The translations under genes and the position numbers were made by a program. Below, in pieces: positions 47,013 through 56,809 of a stretch of 64,000 nt of DNA (its first letter is position 1; each line of letters starts with the position of its first letter). The DNA is from G965218495 sp965218495 (GTDB lineage Bacteria > Bacteroidota > Rhodothermia > Rhodothermales > Bin80): assembly GCA_965218495.1 (NCBI GenBank), contig OZ244626.1:496001-560000 (forward strand). The letters run 5' to 3'. Below the pieces are notes generated by a model. The model was not told the DNA's origin. It saw only the letters and a list, made by a program, of their open reading frames with translations, and did not search any database.

Positions 47013-47792
47013 GTGAAGGACATCCGCACTAACAGGGGCCGCACGCGACCCGCTTCGAAGCCGGAAGCGCTTGAGGCGGGAAGGCTTAACCGCTACATCG
47101 CTCGAGCGGGCGTCTGCTCGCGTCGCGCGGCGGACGCACTCATTGACCAGGGCGTGGTCAAGGTCAATGGGCATACTGTGCGCGCGTACTGGCACCAGGT
47201 GGAGCGCGGAGACTCCGTTGAGGTGAACGGCCGCCTGGTGTCTCCGCGTCCGTACGAGTACCTGCTCATGAATAAGCCGAAAGATACCATTACCACAGCG
47301 CGGGACGATCGTTCACGTCCGACGGTGTTGGAGCTCATCCCAGAAGCAGTTCGCACCGGGCTCTTTACGGTGGGGCGTCTGGATCGTGACACGGTAGGCG
47401 TGCTGCTACTGACGTCAGACGGGGAGCTTGGCCACCGACTTATGCATCCCAGCTACCGCGTCCCCAAGCGGTACGTCATACGCACGCGAAAGCCGATAAA
47501 GCCTCACGACGTTGAGCGCCTCCGCACGGGTGTCAAGCTGGAGGACGGCATTGCCCAGGCGGACATGGCTGCACCGGTGGATCAGAAAGACCTTTGCCAA
47601 CTTGGGCTGGAACTGCATGAAGGACGCAATCGCCAGGTGCGGCGGATGCTCGAGGCGCTCGGGTACCAGGTTTTGGCGCTGGAGCGCGTTTCCTATGCAG
47701 ACCTTACTGCGCAAGGTGTTCGCCGCGGCAAGTGGCGACGCTTGCGGCCTCACGAAGTCACGCGCCTGCGACGTCTCGTAGGCAAGCGGTAA
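47013..47792 (+). CDS. 23S/16S rRNA pseudouridine synthase, RluB/RsuA family
   Basis: A 259-residue enzyme that isomerises uridine in rRNA. An N-terminal S4 RNA-binding domain (RLNRYIARAGVCSRRAADALI) is followed by the catalytic domain with LFTVGRLDRDTVGVLLLT (catalytic Asp in GRLDRDT), KRYVIRT and HEGRNRQVRRMLEALGY. The start is GTG 47013; ATG codons further in would cut the S4 domain. The short length and the gene order next to scpB, common in many phyla, favour RluB. Confidence 0.92.
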   Translation: MKDIRTNRGRTRPASKPEALEAGRLNRYIARAGVCSRRAADALIDQGVVKVNGHTVRAYWHQVERGDSVEVNGRLVSPRPYEYLLMNKPKDTITTARDDRSRPTVLELIPEAVRTGLFTVGRLDRDTVGVLLLTSDGELGHRLMHPSYRVPKRYVIRTRKPIKPHDVERLRTGVKLEDGIAQADMAAPVDQKDLCQLGLELHEGRNRQVRRMLEALGYQVLALERVSYADLTAQGVRRGKWRRLRPHEVTRLRRLVGKR

Positions 47793-47808
47793 CGAATCGA
47801 CCCGCGGA

Positions 47809-49293
47809 ATGCTCGATAAATTGCTTGAAGAGAAAATCGGGCTGGAAGGCCTTACCTACGACGACGTGCTGTTGGTGCCGGGTCGCTCGCGCGTGATGCC
47901 CCGGGAGGTATCGATCGAGAGCCGACTGACGCGCAGCATCGCGCTGAACGTGCCGCTGCTGTCGGCTGCCATGGACACTGTCACGGAAGCGCCGTTGGCC
48001 ATTGCTATGGCCAGGGAGGGAGGAGTGGGCGTGCTGCATAAGAATATGCCGATAGAAGCGCAGGCCCAGGAAGTGCGCCGCGTCAAGCGCTCGGAGAGCG
48101 GCATGATTCGCGACCCCATCACGCTGAATGTGGACAGTTGCGTCGGAGACGCACGTGAGGTCATGGGACGGTATAGCATTGGAGGCATCCCTGTCGTCAA
48201 TGGCCAGGGACGCCTGGTAGGCATTGTTACCAACCGCGACCTGCGCTTCGAGGCCGACGCATCCACGGGCGTGCGAGAGGTCATGACCCCAATGCCGCTC
48301 ATCACCGTGCCGATGGGCACTACGCTTGCTCAGGCCGAGCAGATTTTGCAGAAGCACAGGATTGAAAAGCTTCCGGTGGTTGATGCGGTAGGCAATCTCA
48401 CGGGGCTGATCACCTTCAAGGACATTGACAAGAAGCGTCGTCATCCCCATGCCTGCAAGGATGAGCACGGGCGACTTCGCGTGGGTGCTGCTGTCGGGGT
48501 AACGGCCGACCTGGTGGAGCGGGCTAGGGCGCTGGAAAAAGCCGGGGCAGACTTTGTTGTTGTCGATACCGCTCACGGGCATTCGGAGGGCGTGCTAAGA
48601 TCCGTATCCCTGGTGAAGGAGCACTGCGAGGCTGCAGAAGTCATCGCGGGAAACGTGGCAACCGGTGAAGGCACGGCGGACCTAATTGCCGCCGGCGCAG
48701 ACGGCGTGAAGGTGGGAATTGGCCCGGGGTCGATCTGCACGACACGCGTGGTGGCGGGCGTGGGTGTGCCCCAGTTGACAGCCATCATGGAATGTGCGAA
48801 GGTTGCAGCGGCACACGATGTACCGCTCATCGCGGACGGGGGCATCAAGCAGACCGGAGACATCGCCAAGGCGCTCGCCGCCGGCGCGGAAAGCGTCATG
48901 ATCGGGAGCCTCTTTGCGGCCGTGGAAGAGAGTCCAGGCGAAACGATTATCTACGAAGGGAGAAAGTTCAAAAGCTATCGCGGTATGGGATCTCTCGGAG
49001 CAATGCAGGTCGGCAGCAAAGACCGCTACTTTCAGGACGCAGAGGATGACCTTCAGAAACTCGTCCCGGAAGGGATAGAGGGCCGCGTCCCGTATAGCGG
49101 ACACCTCAATGAAATAATCTTCCAGATGGCAGGAGGTCTGCGCGCCGCTATGGGCTACTGCGGCTGCGCCACATTGCGGGAATTCAGGGAGCGTGCCCAC
49201 TTCGTGCGAATTACCCCTGCCGGGCTCAGAGAAAGCCACCCGCACAGCGTGCAGATCACGAAGGAAGCGCCGAATTACAGCTTCCGCCGCTAG
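47809..49293 (+). CDS. guaB: IMP dehydrogenase
   Basis: Oxidises IMP to XMP, the first committed step of GMP synthesis. The 494-residue protein has the (beta/alpha)8 barrel interrupted by a CBS pair (about residues 95-205), the start LTYDDVLLVPGRS, the catalytic loop GIGPGSICTTRVVAGVG with the active Cys, VPLIADGGIKQTGDIAKAL, and the flap YRGMGSLGAM. The C-terminus has YSGHLNEIIFQMAGGLRAAMGYCG. Its stop overlaps that of the opposite-strand gene at CTAG. Confidence 0.97.
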   Translation: MLDKLLEEKIGLEGLTYDDVLLVPGRSRVMPREVSIESRLTRSIALNVPLLSAAMDTVTEAPLAIAMAREGGVGVLHKNMPIEAQAQEVRRVKRSESGMIRDPITLNVDSCVGDAREVMGRYSIGGIPVVNGQGRLVGIVTNRDLRFEADASTGVREVMTPMPLITVPMGTTLAQAEQILQKHRIEKLPVVDAVGNLTGLITFKDIDKKRRHPHACKDEHGRLRVGAAVGVTADLVERARALEKAGADFVVVDTAHGHSEGVLRSVSLVKEHCEAAEVIAGNVATGEGTADLIAAGADGVKVGIGPGSICTTRVVAGVGVPQLTAIMECAKVAAAHDVPLIADGGIKQTGDIAKALAAGAESVMIGSLFAAVEESPGETIIYEGRKFKSYRGMGSLGAMQVGSKDRYFQDAEDDLQKLVPEGIEGRVPYSGHLNEIIFQMAGGLRAAMGYCGCATLREFRERAHFVRITPAGLRESHPHSVQITKEAPNYSFRR

Positions 49294-50351
49294 AGGTCTA
49301 CTGTACGACCTTCGCGTACGGAGGTGTCGGCGGCAAGCACGATGCGAAGGCTGTTCACGGCGTCCTGGATGTGGTCGGTCAGGTCGTGATCGTTTGCGAT
49401 GGCGCTGAGCAGGAATTGCTGTTCCAGGGCACACAGCTCGTCGTGGTCGGGCTCGTCAGATGTGTCGACAATTCTATCGGCTTGGCTGAACGCCCCGGAT
49501 GCGTCCCTGGCGCTATGGTGCACGCGCAAGCCTCCGGTCTGCGTGTGCCCTTCGATGTCGTCCGACTGTTCTTTGGCCTCGTCTACGATGCTGACGCATC
49601 CTTTGGGGCCCACTACATCCTTGACAAAGGAGGCCGTCTCGCTCATCATGGGACCCCAGCCGGCCTCGTACCATCCGACCGATCCATCAGCAAAGGTTAC
49701 GAGCAGGTTGCCGTAGTTGTACATCGCGGAGTCAATTTCGTCGGAGAGGCGCGCGCCGATGGCGCTGACTCGCACGGGCGTAGAGCGCGTCATCTGGCAC
49801 ATCACATCTACGTAGTGCACCCCGCAGTCCACGATGGGTGACATGGACTTCATGAGCGACTTGTGGGTTTCCCACTGTGCACCGCTACTCTGCTGGTTCA
49901 GGTTCATGCGCATCACCAAGGGCTTGCCAAGCGTTTGAGCAATGCTGATAAACCGTTTCCATGCCGGGTGGACGCGCAGGATGTACCCGACTACCAACTT
50001 TTTCTTTACCTGGGCGGCCAAATCGGCCAGCGCTTGGGCTTCGGCTACGGTGTTTGCCAGTGGCTTTTCGACAAATACGTGAGCACCGCTACGGAGGCTC
50101 TGAGCTACGTAGTCGGCATGTGTGTCGGGATACGTGTTTATGGAAACGACATCCGGCCGCGTGGCCGCGAGTGCTACTTCAAACTGCGAGAAGGTCGGGT
50201 ACCCACCAAGCTCTTGCGACAGGCGCTCCCTGGATCCTGGCGAGCGGCTGATGAGTCCTACGATGTTAAACTCCTTCATAGCATGATAAGCCCGGGCGTG
50301 GGAAGTTCCCATGTGCCCGCAGCCCGCGACCAGAACATTTAGCTTGCTCAT
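49290..50351 (-). CDS. Gfo/Idh/MocA-family oxidoreductase
   Basis: An NAD(P)-dependent sugar or inositol-type dehydrogenase, 353 residues from ATG 50351 (MSKLNVL). It opens with the Rossmann motif VAGCGHMGTSHARAY, then VFVEKPLANTV (EKP signature) and the substrate His region MKSMSPIVDCGVHYVDV. The open frame extends to 50450 but the extra part has no domain character. It is convergent with guaB, sharing four bases at the stops, which may give antisense overlap. The substrate is unknown. Confidence 0.9.
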   Translation of the reverse strand: MSKLNVLVAGCGHMGTSHARAYHAMKEFNIVGLISRSPGSRERLSQELGGYPTFSQFEVALAATRPDVVSINTYPDTHADYVAQSLRSGAHVFVEKPLANTVAEAQALADLAAQVKKKLVVGYILRVHPAWKRFISIAQTLGKPLVMRMNLNQQSSGAQWETHKSLMKSMSPIVDCGVHYVDVMCQMTRSTPVRVSAIGARLSDEIDSAMYNYGNLLVTFADGSVGWYEAGWGPMMSETASFVKDVVGPKGCVSIVDEAKEQSDDIEGHTQTGGLRVHHSARDASGAFSQADRIVDTSDEPDHDELCALEQQFLLSAIANDHDLTDHIQDAVNSLRIVLAADTSVREGRTVDL

Positions 50352-50502
50352 TGAACAGTGGAGGTCCTTGGATTCTCGATTGGTACCGTCGGCGTCGTGC
50401 CGGACGCGTATACGCACTTCCCCGGGCGTTGGTTGATTGCACTTTTGCAATGGTTTACTGACCGCTGCGTAACTTGCTGTGAATCACTAGCCAAGACCAG
50501 TC

Positions 50503-51135
50503 ATGTGCGGACGCATTGCGCAGGCACATACCGCTGACGAACTCCAGGAGCTTCTCGGCATCACAGTGGGGGCAGACCAACTGGAGGGGGTACGTGTATC
50601 GTACAATGTGCCGCCTACCACCATGCTTCCCTCGCTGATAGCAAGTGACAGCGGCCTCGAATGGTCCGCGTTGATGTGGGGTTTTCGGCCAGCCTGGATG
50701 CGGAAGGGGCGCCCTATGATCAATGCACGAAGTGAGACTGTGCGCGAAAAGCCGTCATTCAAGCGCGCGATCCGTAGCCGCCGCTGCGTGGTAGTGGCAA
50801 CCGCCTACTATGAGTGGTTACCGACCGCGAATGGAAAGCAGCCTTATTGCATCAGGTCGGAAGACGATGCGCCGCTTCTTATGGCCGGGATCTTTGAGAA
50901 CGGGACATGTGCCATCATGACGCGCACGGCCAGGGATGACTTGGCATTCATCCATGACCGCATGCCCGTGCTAATGCCCCGATCGCTTGTAGGCCCTTAC
51001 GTAAGTGAAATCGGAGCGCTGGAGACTGTTTTTGAAGCTGCCAATGTACTTCCCTTGTATTCATACACGGTGACACGGAGGGTTGGCAATCCGCGTTTCA
51101 ACGGGCCAGAGTGCATTGCGTCGCATGGGACATGA
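50503..51135 (+). CDS. YedK/HMCES-type SRAP protein (abasic-site crosslinker)
   Basis: SRAP proteins form a covalent thiazolidine link to abasic sites in single-stranded DNA and protect them. The 210-residue protein starts MCGRIAQ with the catalytic Cys 2, followed by SYNVPPTT (conserved Asn), a MINARSETV segment, VVVATAYYEWLP with the conserved Glu, and AFIHDRMPVLMP with the conserved His. All the known active-site residues are in place. It stands alone, with no SOS partner gene in the window. Confidence 0.93.
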   Translation: MCGRIAQAHTADELQELLGITVGADQLEGVRVSYNVPPTTMLPSLIASDSGLEWSALMWGFRPAWMRKGRPMINARSETVREKPSFKRAIRSRRCVVVATAYYEWLPTANGKQPYCIRSEDDAPLLMAGIFENGTCAIMTRTARDDLAFIHDRMPVLMPRSLVGPYVSEIGALETVFEAANVLPLYSYTVTRRVGNPRFNGPECIASHGT

Positions 51136-51293
51136 GACTCGGCGAACGGGGCAGGCTTTGAGCTTGGTCGTAGGGGTTCCGTTGCATTAGGACATGCATT
51201 TTGTTCAGCTCTACTTAGGCATGGTGGGCGCATTCGTTCTCGGCAACCGTTAGTGGAGCCTACGGCAACTTCATCCGGCGTTGTAGCACGGCA

Positions 51294-52352
51294 ATGACTG
51301 ACGCTCCTGCGGACCTGTTGAACCTGCATGGTGTAGATGCTGCGATCATCAGTCACCATTCGAAAGTGCGGCGGCTGTGCGGCTTCACGGGCTCGCGCGC
51401 CTTGCTACTTATACGACCCCGGACCCGGTACCTGGTCACGGACCCGCGTTATTCGGAACAGGCGAAGTTGGAAGTGCGTGGGGCTACGGTGGTGATTGGA
51501 GACGGCGAATTTCAGGCCGTCATGGTTAAAGAGCAGCTGCTAGATGGTGCGAATCAGGTCCTTTTCGAAAGTGACCACTGGACTATTGCGGAACTTGCCG
51601 CCTGGAAGCAGGCTTTTCCTGCGACAAGCTGGGTGGCTGGAATGCGTCTCTTGCAACGTTTTGTGGCCTGCAAATCCAGCGCTGAGCTTGGGCTGATGCG
51701 CAAGGCGCAAAAGGTCACTGAGGCAGCCTTTGAGCATATCCTTAGAATCATCCGGCCAGGCATGACCGAGCAGGAGGTGGCCGCAGAGCTCGTCTACGCT
51801 CACTTGCGCCGCGGAGCCGACCGTATGTCATTTGACCCAATCGTGGCGTCCGGGCCGCATTCTGCGCTCCCGCACGCCCGCCCAACGGATCGACGCATCC
51901 GGCAGGGAGAGGTCGTATTGTTGGATATCGGGTGCATTTACCAGGGCTATGCCTCGGACATGACACGCTTAGTTGTGCTGGGTGAGCCCGATGAAGATGT
52001 TCGTCGCGTTTACGACGCAGTCCTGCGCGCGCAGAGCAGGGCGATAGCTGCCGCGAAAGCTGGGATCCAGGCTAGCGCGCTGGATGCCGTAGCCCGCAGC
52101 GTAGTGGAAGAATCGGGATACGGCCCCAATTTCATTCACGGCCTAGGACACGGCATAGGCCTGGACGTACACGAATGGCCACGCGTGTCCAGGCGGTCCC
52201 AAGACACCATGCCTGCCGGTGTGACCATAACGATTGAGCCCGGCGTCTATCTGCCAGGAAAGTTTGGCATCAGAATAGAAGACACCGTAGTGCTCAGGGA
52301 AGGCGGATGCGAACGTCTTGGATCGTTGGGCCGAGAACTCTTCGTCGTCTAG
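51294..52352 (+). CDS. M24 metallopeptidase, Xaa-Pro aminopeptidase/dipeptidase type
   Basis: A cytoplasmic enzyme that removes residues before proline, 352 residues. The creatinase-like N-terminal domain (about 1-125) leads into the pita-bread domain with metal ligands in LLDIGCIYQGYASDMTR (two Asp), GLGHGIGLDVHEWP (His), TIEPGVYLPGKFG (Glu) and RIEDTVVL (Glu). All five ligands are present. The next gene starts 14 bp after its stop, so the pair is likely co-transcribed. Confidence 0.92.
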   Translation: MTDAPADLLNLHGVDAAIISHHSKVRRLCGFTGSRALLLIRPRTRYLVTDPRYSEQAKLEVRGATVVIGDGEFQAVMVKEQLLDGANQVLFESDHWTIAELAAWKQAFPATSWVAGMRLLQRFVACKSSAELGLMRKAQKVTEAAFEHILRIIRPGMTEQEVAAELVYAHLRRGADRMSFDPIVASGPHSALPHARPTDRRIRQGEVVLLDIGCIYQGYASDMTRLVVLGEPDEDVRRVYDAVLRAQSRAIAAAKAGIQASALDAVARSVVEESGYGPNFIHGLGHGIGLDVHEWPRVSRRSQDTMPAGVTITIEPGVYLPGKFGIRIEDTVVLREGGCERLGSLGRELFVV

Positions 52353-52366
52353 CGGCAGCGCGAGCC

Positions 52367-53674
52367 ATGGGGCATTCTGCAATGCAAAAGAAGCCGGCAG
52401 ACAGCACACAGTGCCGCGTTCTTGTGATGGCGTACTACTTTCCGCCGCTAGGCCTCAGTGGGGTGCAGCGCGTGGCGGGTTTTGTCAAGTACTTGCCTGA
52501 CTACGGCTGGCACCCCACGGTCATTACCGCGAGACCTGCCGGATACTTTGCGTACGATGAGAGCCTACGCAGGGAGGTGGAAACCGCAGGTGCCACCATT
52601 CATGAGACCCGAAGTATGGACCCGACCCGGCTGTTCGGCAAGCGCCACGTGGTGGCGTTGCCTGCAGAATCGGTGCGGCGCCCGCTTACGGCTGTGAGTC
52701 GTTTCTTGTTTGTACCAGACAACAAGATTGGCTGGGTGCCGTTTGCGATTCGTGCGGGCAAACGGCTGCACCAGTCGCGCCCATTCGATGCCGTCTTCGC
52801 TTCTGCGCCCCCGTATTCGGCCCTCTTGGCTGCACTACACCTGGCAAAGCTACATGAGCTGCCGCTGGTAGTTGATTTTCGAGATGATTGGGTAGGGCGC
52901 CCCATGCACCGATTTCCTTCGCGGTGGCAACGGCAAATTAATGTTCGTATGGAGCGCCGCGTGCTCGGTAGAGCTACCGTCGCCACGGCCATCAACCGCG
53001 TCATCCGCGACTCCCTTGCCAGCCGTAACCCCCATGCAAACAACGTGGTGGTGTTGCCGCATGGCCACGATGTGGGCACGCTGCCGGCGGCGCCAGTTCC
53101 ACGCAATGGGCGCAAGATGCGCTTCCTGTACGCTGGTGTCTTTTACGACGCGCAGACCCCGGACTTCTTCTTGCGCGCATTGGCTACCGTAGGTAGGACG
53201 CACCCTGAGGTTGCACAAAACCTGGAGGCTCACTTCCTGGGTCTCTTGCCAAGTCAGTCGCAAGCATTGATCACCAGGTTGGGATTGGACGGTATGATAC
53301 ACTATGGTGGTTATGTACCCCATGCCGAGGTTGTCGCGGCGCAGCATGCTGCAGATATCTTGTGGATGACCATTGGAGATCGCCCGGGTGCGCACGGAAT
53401 CACCACCAGCAAGTTGTCAGAGTACATGGGCTGCCGGAAGCCAATCCTGGCCCTTATTCCGCCAGGCACGGCGCGAGAAACGCTGGAGCCCTATCAAGCG
53501 GCCCGCATCGTCCACCCCACCGATGTCGTCGGCATAGCCCAAGCCATTGTTGGCTTGTTCCGTGCGTGGCAAGGCGGTACGTTGCCAGTCCCAAATGCGG
53601 AGTATGCGGATTCGCGTTCACGAAAGCGTATCACTGGAATACTAGCTGGGTATCTTGAAGCCGGACTGGTTTGA
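52367..53674 (+). CDS. Glycosyltransferase, GT4-like
   Basis: A 435-residue GT-B fold glycosyltransferase. The N-terminus has AYYFPPLGLSGVQRVAGFVK and GWHPTVITARP, with VDFRDDWVGRP typical of GT4-like proteins acting on envelope sugars. The C-terminal part has LYAGVFYDAQTPDFFLRAL, GYVPHAEVVAAQHAADIL and SKLSEYMGCRKPILALIP, close to the nucleotide-sugar site. Alternative start ATG at 52382. The acceptor is unknown; an exopolysaccharide or lipopolysaccharide role is inferred. Confidence 0.85.
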   Translation: MGHSAMQKKPADSTQCRVLVMAYYFPPLGLSGVQRVAGFVKYLPDYGWHPTVITARPAGYFAYDESLRREVETAGATIHETRSMDPTRLFGKRHVVALPAESVRRPLTAVSRFLFVPDNKIGWVPFAIRAGKRLHQSRPFDAVFASAPPYSALLAALHLAKLHELPLVVDFRDDWVGRPMHRFPSRWQRQINVRMERRVLGRATVATAINRVIRDSLASRNPHANNVVVLPHGHDVGTLPAAPVPRNGRKMRFLYAGVFYDAQTPDFFLRALATVGRTHPEVAQNLEAHFLGLLPSQSQALITRLGLDGMIHYGGYVPHAEVVAAQHAADILWMTIGDRPGAHGITTSKLSEYMGCRKPILALIPPGTARETLEPYQAARIVHPTDVVGIAQAIVGLFRAWQGGTLPVPNAEYADSRSRKRITGILAGYLEAGLV

Positions 53675-53752
53675 CGTGCTTCCCGTAGCTTCCAAATGAG
53701 GATGTCGCGCGGCAGTACCGCATCCCAATCAATTGAAACCTTCGTCTCGCTC

Positions 53753-54172
53753 ATGTCTTCCGAGAATGCTAAGACCTTGACCCTCACCCTGCCTAGCACT
53801 TTCGACGCGCTTGAGCAGGCGGTAGAAGCGGCGCAGGAATTCCTGGCGTCCCGAAGGGTCGATGATGAGCTAGCCTACAACGTGGTTTTGCTGGTGAGTG
53901 AGGCCGTGACTAATGCCATGGAGCACGGAAACCAGTGGGAGGCAGAGAAACACGTAACCCTTGCAATCACCAGCGAAACAGATCGCATTGAAGCGTCTGT
54001 CACGGACCAGGGCGAGGGCTTTGATGTGTCACGGCACCCACGCCCATTTGATCCTGACAACATGCTGAAGGACGGTGGCCGTGGCCGATTTTTGATGCAG
54101 GAGCTGGCGGATGAGGTGTGCTATGACGAATGCGGGCGCCGCGTGCAAATGGTCTTTCACATTAGAGCATAA
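53753..54172 (+). CDS. RsbW-like anti-sigma factor ATPase domain protein
   Basis: A 139-residue GHKL ATPase of the RsbW/SpoIIAB type, which usually phosphorylates an anti-anti-sigma factor or holds a sigma factor. The N-box (SEAVTNAMEHGN, about residues 48-60), the G1 box (VTDQGEGFD) and the G2 box (GGRGRFLMQELAD) are all present. The frame is open to 53696; ATG 53753 fits the family better. No STAS partner or sigma factor gene is adjacent, so the target is unknown. Confidence 0.88.
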   Translation: MSSENAKTLTLTLPSTFDALEQAVEAAQEFLASRRVDDELAYNVVLLVSEAVTNAMEHGNQWEAEKHVTLAITSETDRIEASVTDQGEGFDVSRHPRPFDPDNMLKDGGRGRFLMQELADEVCYDECGRRVQMVFHIRA

Positions 54173-54513
54173 GGCTCAATCCGCTCAGGATTGACAAGCA
54201 CGAATTCGTAGGCGCCGGAAAAGAAGGGGTCACGAGTCACGTGATAACCACGATGGAGAATAGCCTGAACGACTTGCGTTTCCTGTAGGCATGCGTGACA
54301 AGCGTCATTGCCTCGCTTGTACCCCTCATCCAAGAGGGAAGAACTTCTTAAAATGGCCGACATCGTGCTTTGCTATTGGGGGCCACCGTACGCGACACTG
54401 CGCTAATAGTACCGTGGCTGAGGAAAGTCTTGGCAATTTACGGAGAGATAGAAGGCGGGCCCGAAGGTATGTTCGTGGTATTTTGGAAGCCGCCTAATAA
54501 GTGTACCCCTACG
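54173..54513. other. 340-bp stretch without a supported gene
   Basis: A minus-strand frame of 68 codons (54157-54363) ends inside the RsbW-like gene and has no family match. The rest holds no recognisable signal. It leads into the frameshifted ORF that begins at 54514. Confidence 0.4.
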
Positions 54514-55130
54514 ATGCCCACAGCCAAGACGCCGGAGCTGGACGCGCTGTACCGTGACAAGCTGGCGCGGCGAGCGACAGATCGTGCCCGTGCGGTCTTT
54601 GAGCGTGCTAACGGCAGCATGGCTGAGCGCGCGGAGCGCAATGCCGCTCACGCTCGGCAGGTGCTCCTCTTGAGCCTCCGCCAGCTTCTGCGGGGGTACG
54701 CGGGACCGGGATCCGCAGCAGTCCGTGCCGCACTGACTGCTGGCCTCACGAAGCTCGGCCTGGATGGGGCGTTGGCTATTGCGTTACAGCACCTTGCCCG
54801 CGTGGGATCCCATCTCCTGCCAGGAAACGGCGCGAAGGGGGTGACGGCGCCGTACCTCTTGAGCCAGAGCTCCGGGCTTATGCCACGGCGCAGAAAGCGA
54901 GGCCGTCCGCGGATCGCCTTGCAGCGTGCCAGCGGGCGTCGGAAGATGGGGAAAAGGCGCTTCGTGCTGCGCGCGGAGCGCAGGCCGTGCTGGCGCAGAG
55001 CACAGAGACGCACAGGCTGGCTTCAATGGAGGAACGCCGCAGGGCGCTACCCCGTGAGGAAAGTGCGGCGCTCGCTGCCTTCGAACGTGGTCGGAGCAGG
55101 GGGCACGAGGTATCGGAGCGCGGGCTGTAG
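54514..55130 (+). pseudogene. Frameshifted hypothetical gene with Ala/Glu-rich helices
   Basis: From ATG 54514 the frame encodes a helical Ala/Arg-rich protein (TPELDALYRDKLARRATD, then GSAAVRAALTAGLTKLGLDG) up to about 54840, after which that frame turns into Arg-rich nonsense. The neighbouring frame takes over with the same helical character (LRAYATAQKARPSADRLAAC, SMEERRRALPREESAALAAF) and ends at TAG 55128-55130. The two halves look like one gene broken by one indel at about 54790-54870. I do not recognise the family; a mobile-element passenger is possible. The IS4 element lies 14 bp past its stop. Confidence 0.5.
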
Positions 55131-55144
55131 CGGGCACAGACCCC

Positions 55145-56640
55145 ATAAGCGTTAACTTGTTTGTGTTTACCTGTTCCTGTATGTTGCCTGTACCAACACT
55201 GAGTTGTTATCACCAGGAGTGATAGTGCTGCTTGCTGTAGGCAGTTGCGGGCCACGACAAGCAGGAATGCCGGGCGGCATAGCGTGCTCTTGAGCCGCGA
55301 CGTGGAAAAATCTTTGTAACCTCATCGCCATTCGAGAGAAAAGATGAAGGGAACCGTCTCCAGGGCAGCGGGCGACGAGGAATGGGGCGTGCTGGTGTCG
55401 TTCCTGCCCGCAAATTGGCAAGAGCTGGCCGCATCCACCGGTGCACTGCGCGGGCTGCGTAAGGACAAGTCACCGGAAAGCCTCCTTCGGACATTGCTAA
55501 TCCACTTGGGGTGCGGACACTCTCTGCGGGAGACCGTCGCGCGGGCGCGCCAGGCTCAACTGGCCGATTTGTCTGCCGTAGCATTGCTCAAACGGCTGCG
55601 TAAGTCACGAGACTGGCTCTATGCAATGTGCATGGAGCTGTTTCACGAGCATGGTATTGAAGTGTCAACAGGCCGGGGATTTCAAATACGGGCATTTGAC
55701 GCTACTGTCGTGCGTGAGCCGGGTCGTACTGGCTCAACATGGCGGCTGCATTACAGTGTCACCCTACCATCATTGGGCTGCGATTTCTTCAAGTTAACTG
55801 GAACGACGGGGGCTGGCACAGGGGAATCGTTCAAGCAATTTCCAGTCCGTTCAGGCGACTACATACTGGCGGACCGCGGGTACGCAACCGGTACGGGTAT
55901 CCAACATGTGACCACAGCCGGTGGCTACGTAACGGTGCGCGTCAACACCGGTGCATTGCACTTTGAGAAAGCATCCGGCCAACCCTTTGACTTGTTATCT
56001 TCGGTGGAAACGCTGCAGCAGGCGGGGGCAGTGGGAGTCTGGAGCGCAGCCGTTAAGGCAGAGACACCAGTGGCGGGTCGCATTTGTGCGCTGCGTAAGA
56101 CGGAGGAGGCGATCGAGGAGGCGCACAACAAAATCCACAAGACCGCGCAGCGAAAAAGAAAGAAGCCTCGTGAAGAGACCTTGCGCTACGCTTGCTACGT
56201 CATCTTGTTTACCACCTTTCCCGAGGCAAAGTTTTCAGCAACGGAAGTGCTTCAGTGGTACCGGCTGCGCTGGCAGGTTGAGCTGGTGTTCAAGCGCTTC
56301 AAGTCGTTAGCCCAGCTGGGTCATTTGCCAAAATTCGACGATGATAGCGCTAGAGCCTGGCTCTATGGGAAGCTGCTGATAGCGCTGTTGACCGAAAAAA
56401 TAGTCCGTCATGCGCGGACGCTTTCCCCCTGGGGCTACGACATGCAGGCGTACGTGCAGTACGTGGAGGGACTTCAAGTTCGCGCTAAACCAAGTCGTGC
56501 GGACCATTGAGCCCGGGTGCTCGCTATCGGAGATGATCCAACATTGGTCCACTATTTCCGGGCTGTTGGCGGCGCCTCCGAGAGCCAGAGTCAATCAAAT
56601 TGAACGCTACTTCCCGAGTTTGTAAACAAGTTAACGCTTA
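55145..56640 (+). mobile_element. IS4-family insertion sequence, complete, with 13-bp target duplication
   Basis: Perfect 18-bp terminal inverted repeats (ATAAGCGTTAACTTGTTT at the left end and its complement at the right) bound a 1496-bp element. The 13-bp sequence GGGCACAGACCCC flanks it on both sides (55132-55144 and 56641-56653), as expected for IS4 (10-13 bp). The perfect ends and duplication point to a recent insertion. Confidence 0.95.
55344..56625 (+). pseudogene. IS4-family transposase with a frameshift near its C-terminus
   Basis: The main frame (55344-56510, 388 residues) contains the DDE segments RAFDATVVREPG (first Asp), DYILADRGYATGTG (second Asp) and WYRLRWQVELVFKRFKSL with the Y-(2)-R-(3)-E-(6)-K signature of IS4. 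At about 56468 the C-terminal motif shifts to another frame: WRDFKFALNQVVRTIEPG continues to the TAA at 56623-56625, giving the normal family length. Translation as read gives a slightly shortened protein with a foreign tail; activity is uncertain. A sequencing error cannot be excluded. Confidence 0.8.
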
Positions 56641-56809
56641 TGGGCACAGACCCCCGGGGAGGAAGGTGTGTAGAATAGAGCGAGGCGCACTGGAGTCCTC
56701 TGCAGCGCAAATAGTGGTCAAAAGGGGGTGTGAGGACCACGCGTGTAGGAGGCGCGCTAGAAGCGAGTTCTGGGCCCTCTAGAGGCTTTTCCTACAAAAA
56801 GCACAAATC

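Noticed and set aside
49290..49293. Overlapping stop codons of guaB and the oxidoreductase as a special signal
   Set aside because: A CTAG overlap of convergent genes is common and needs no special explanation.
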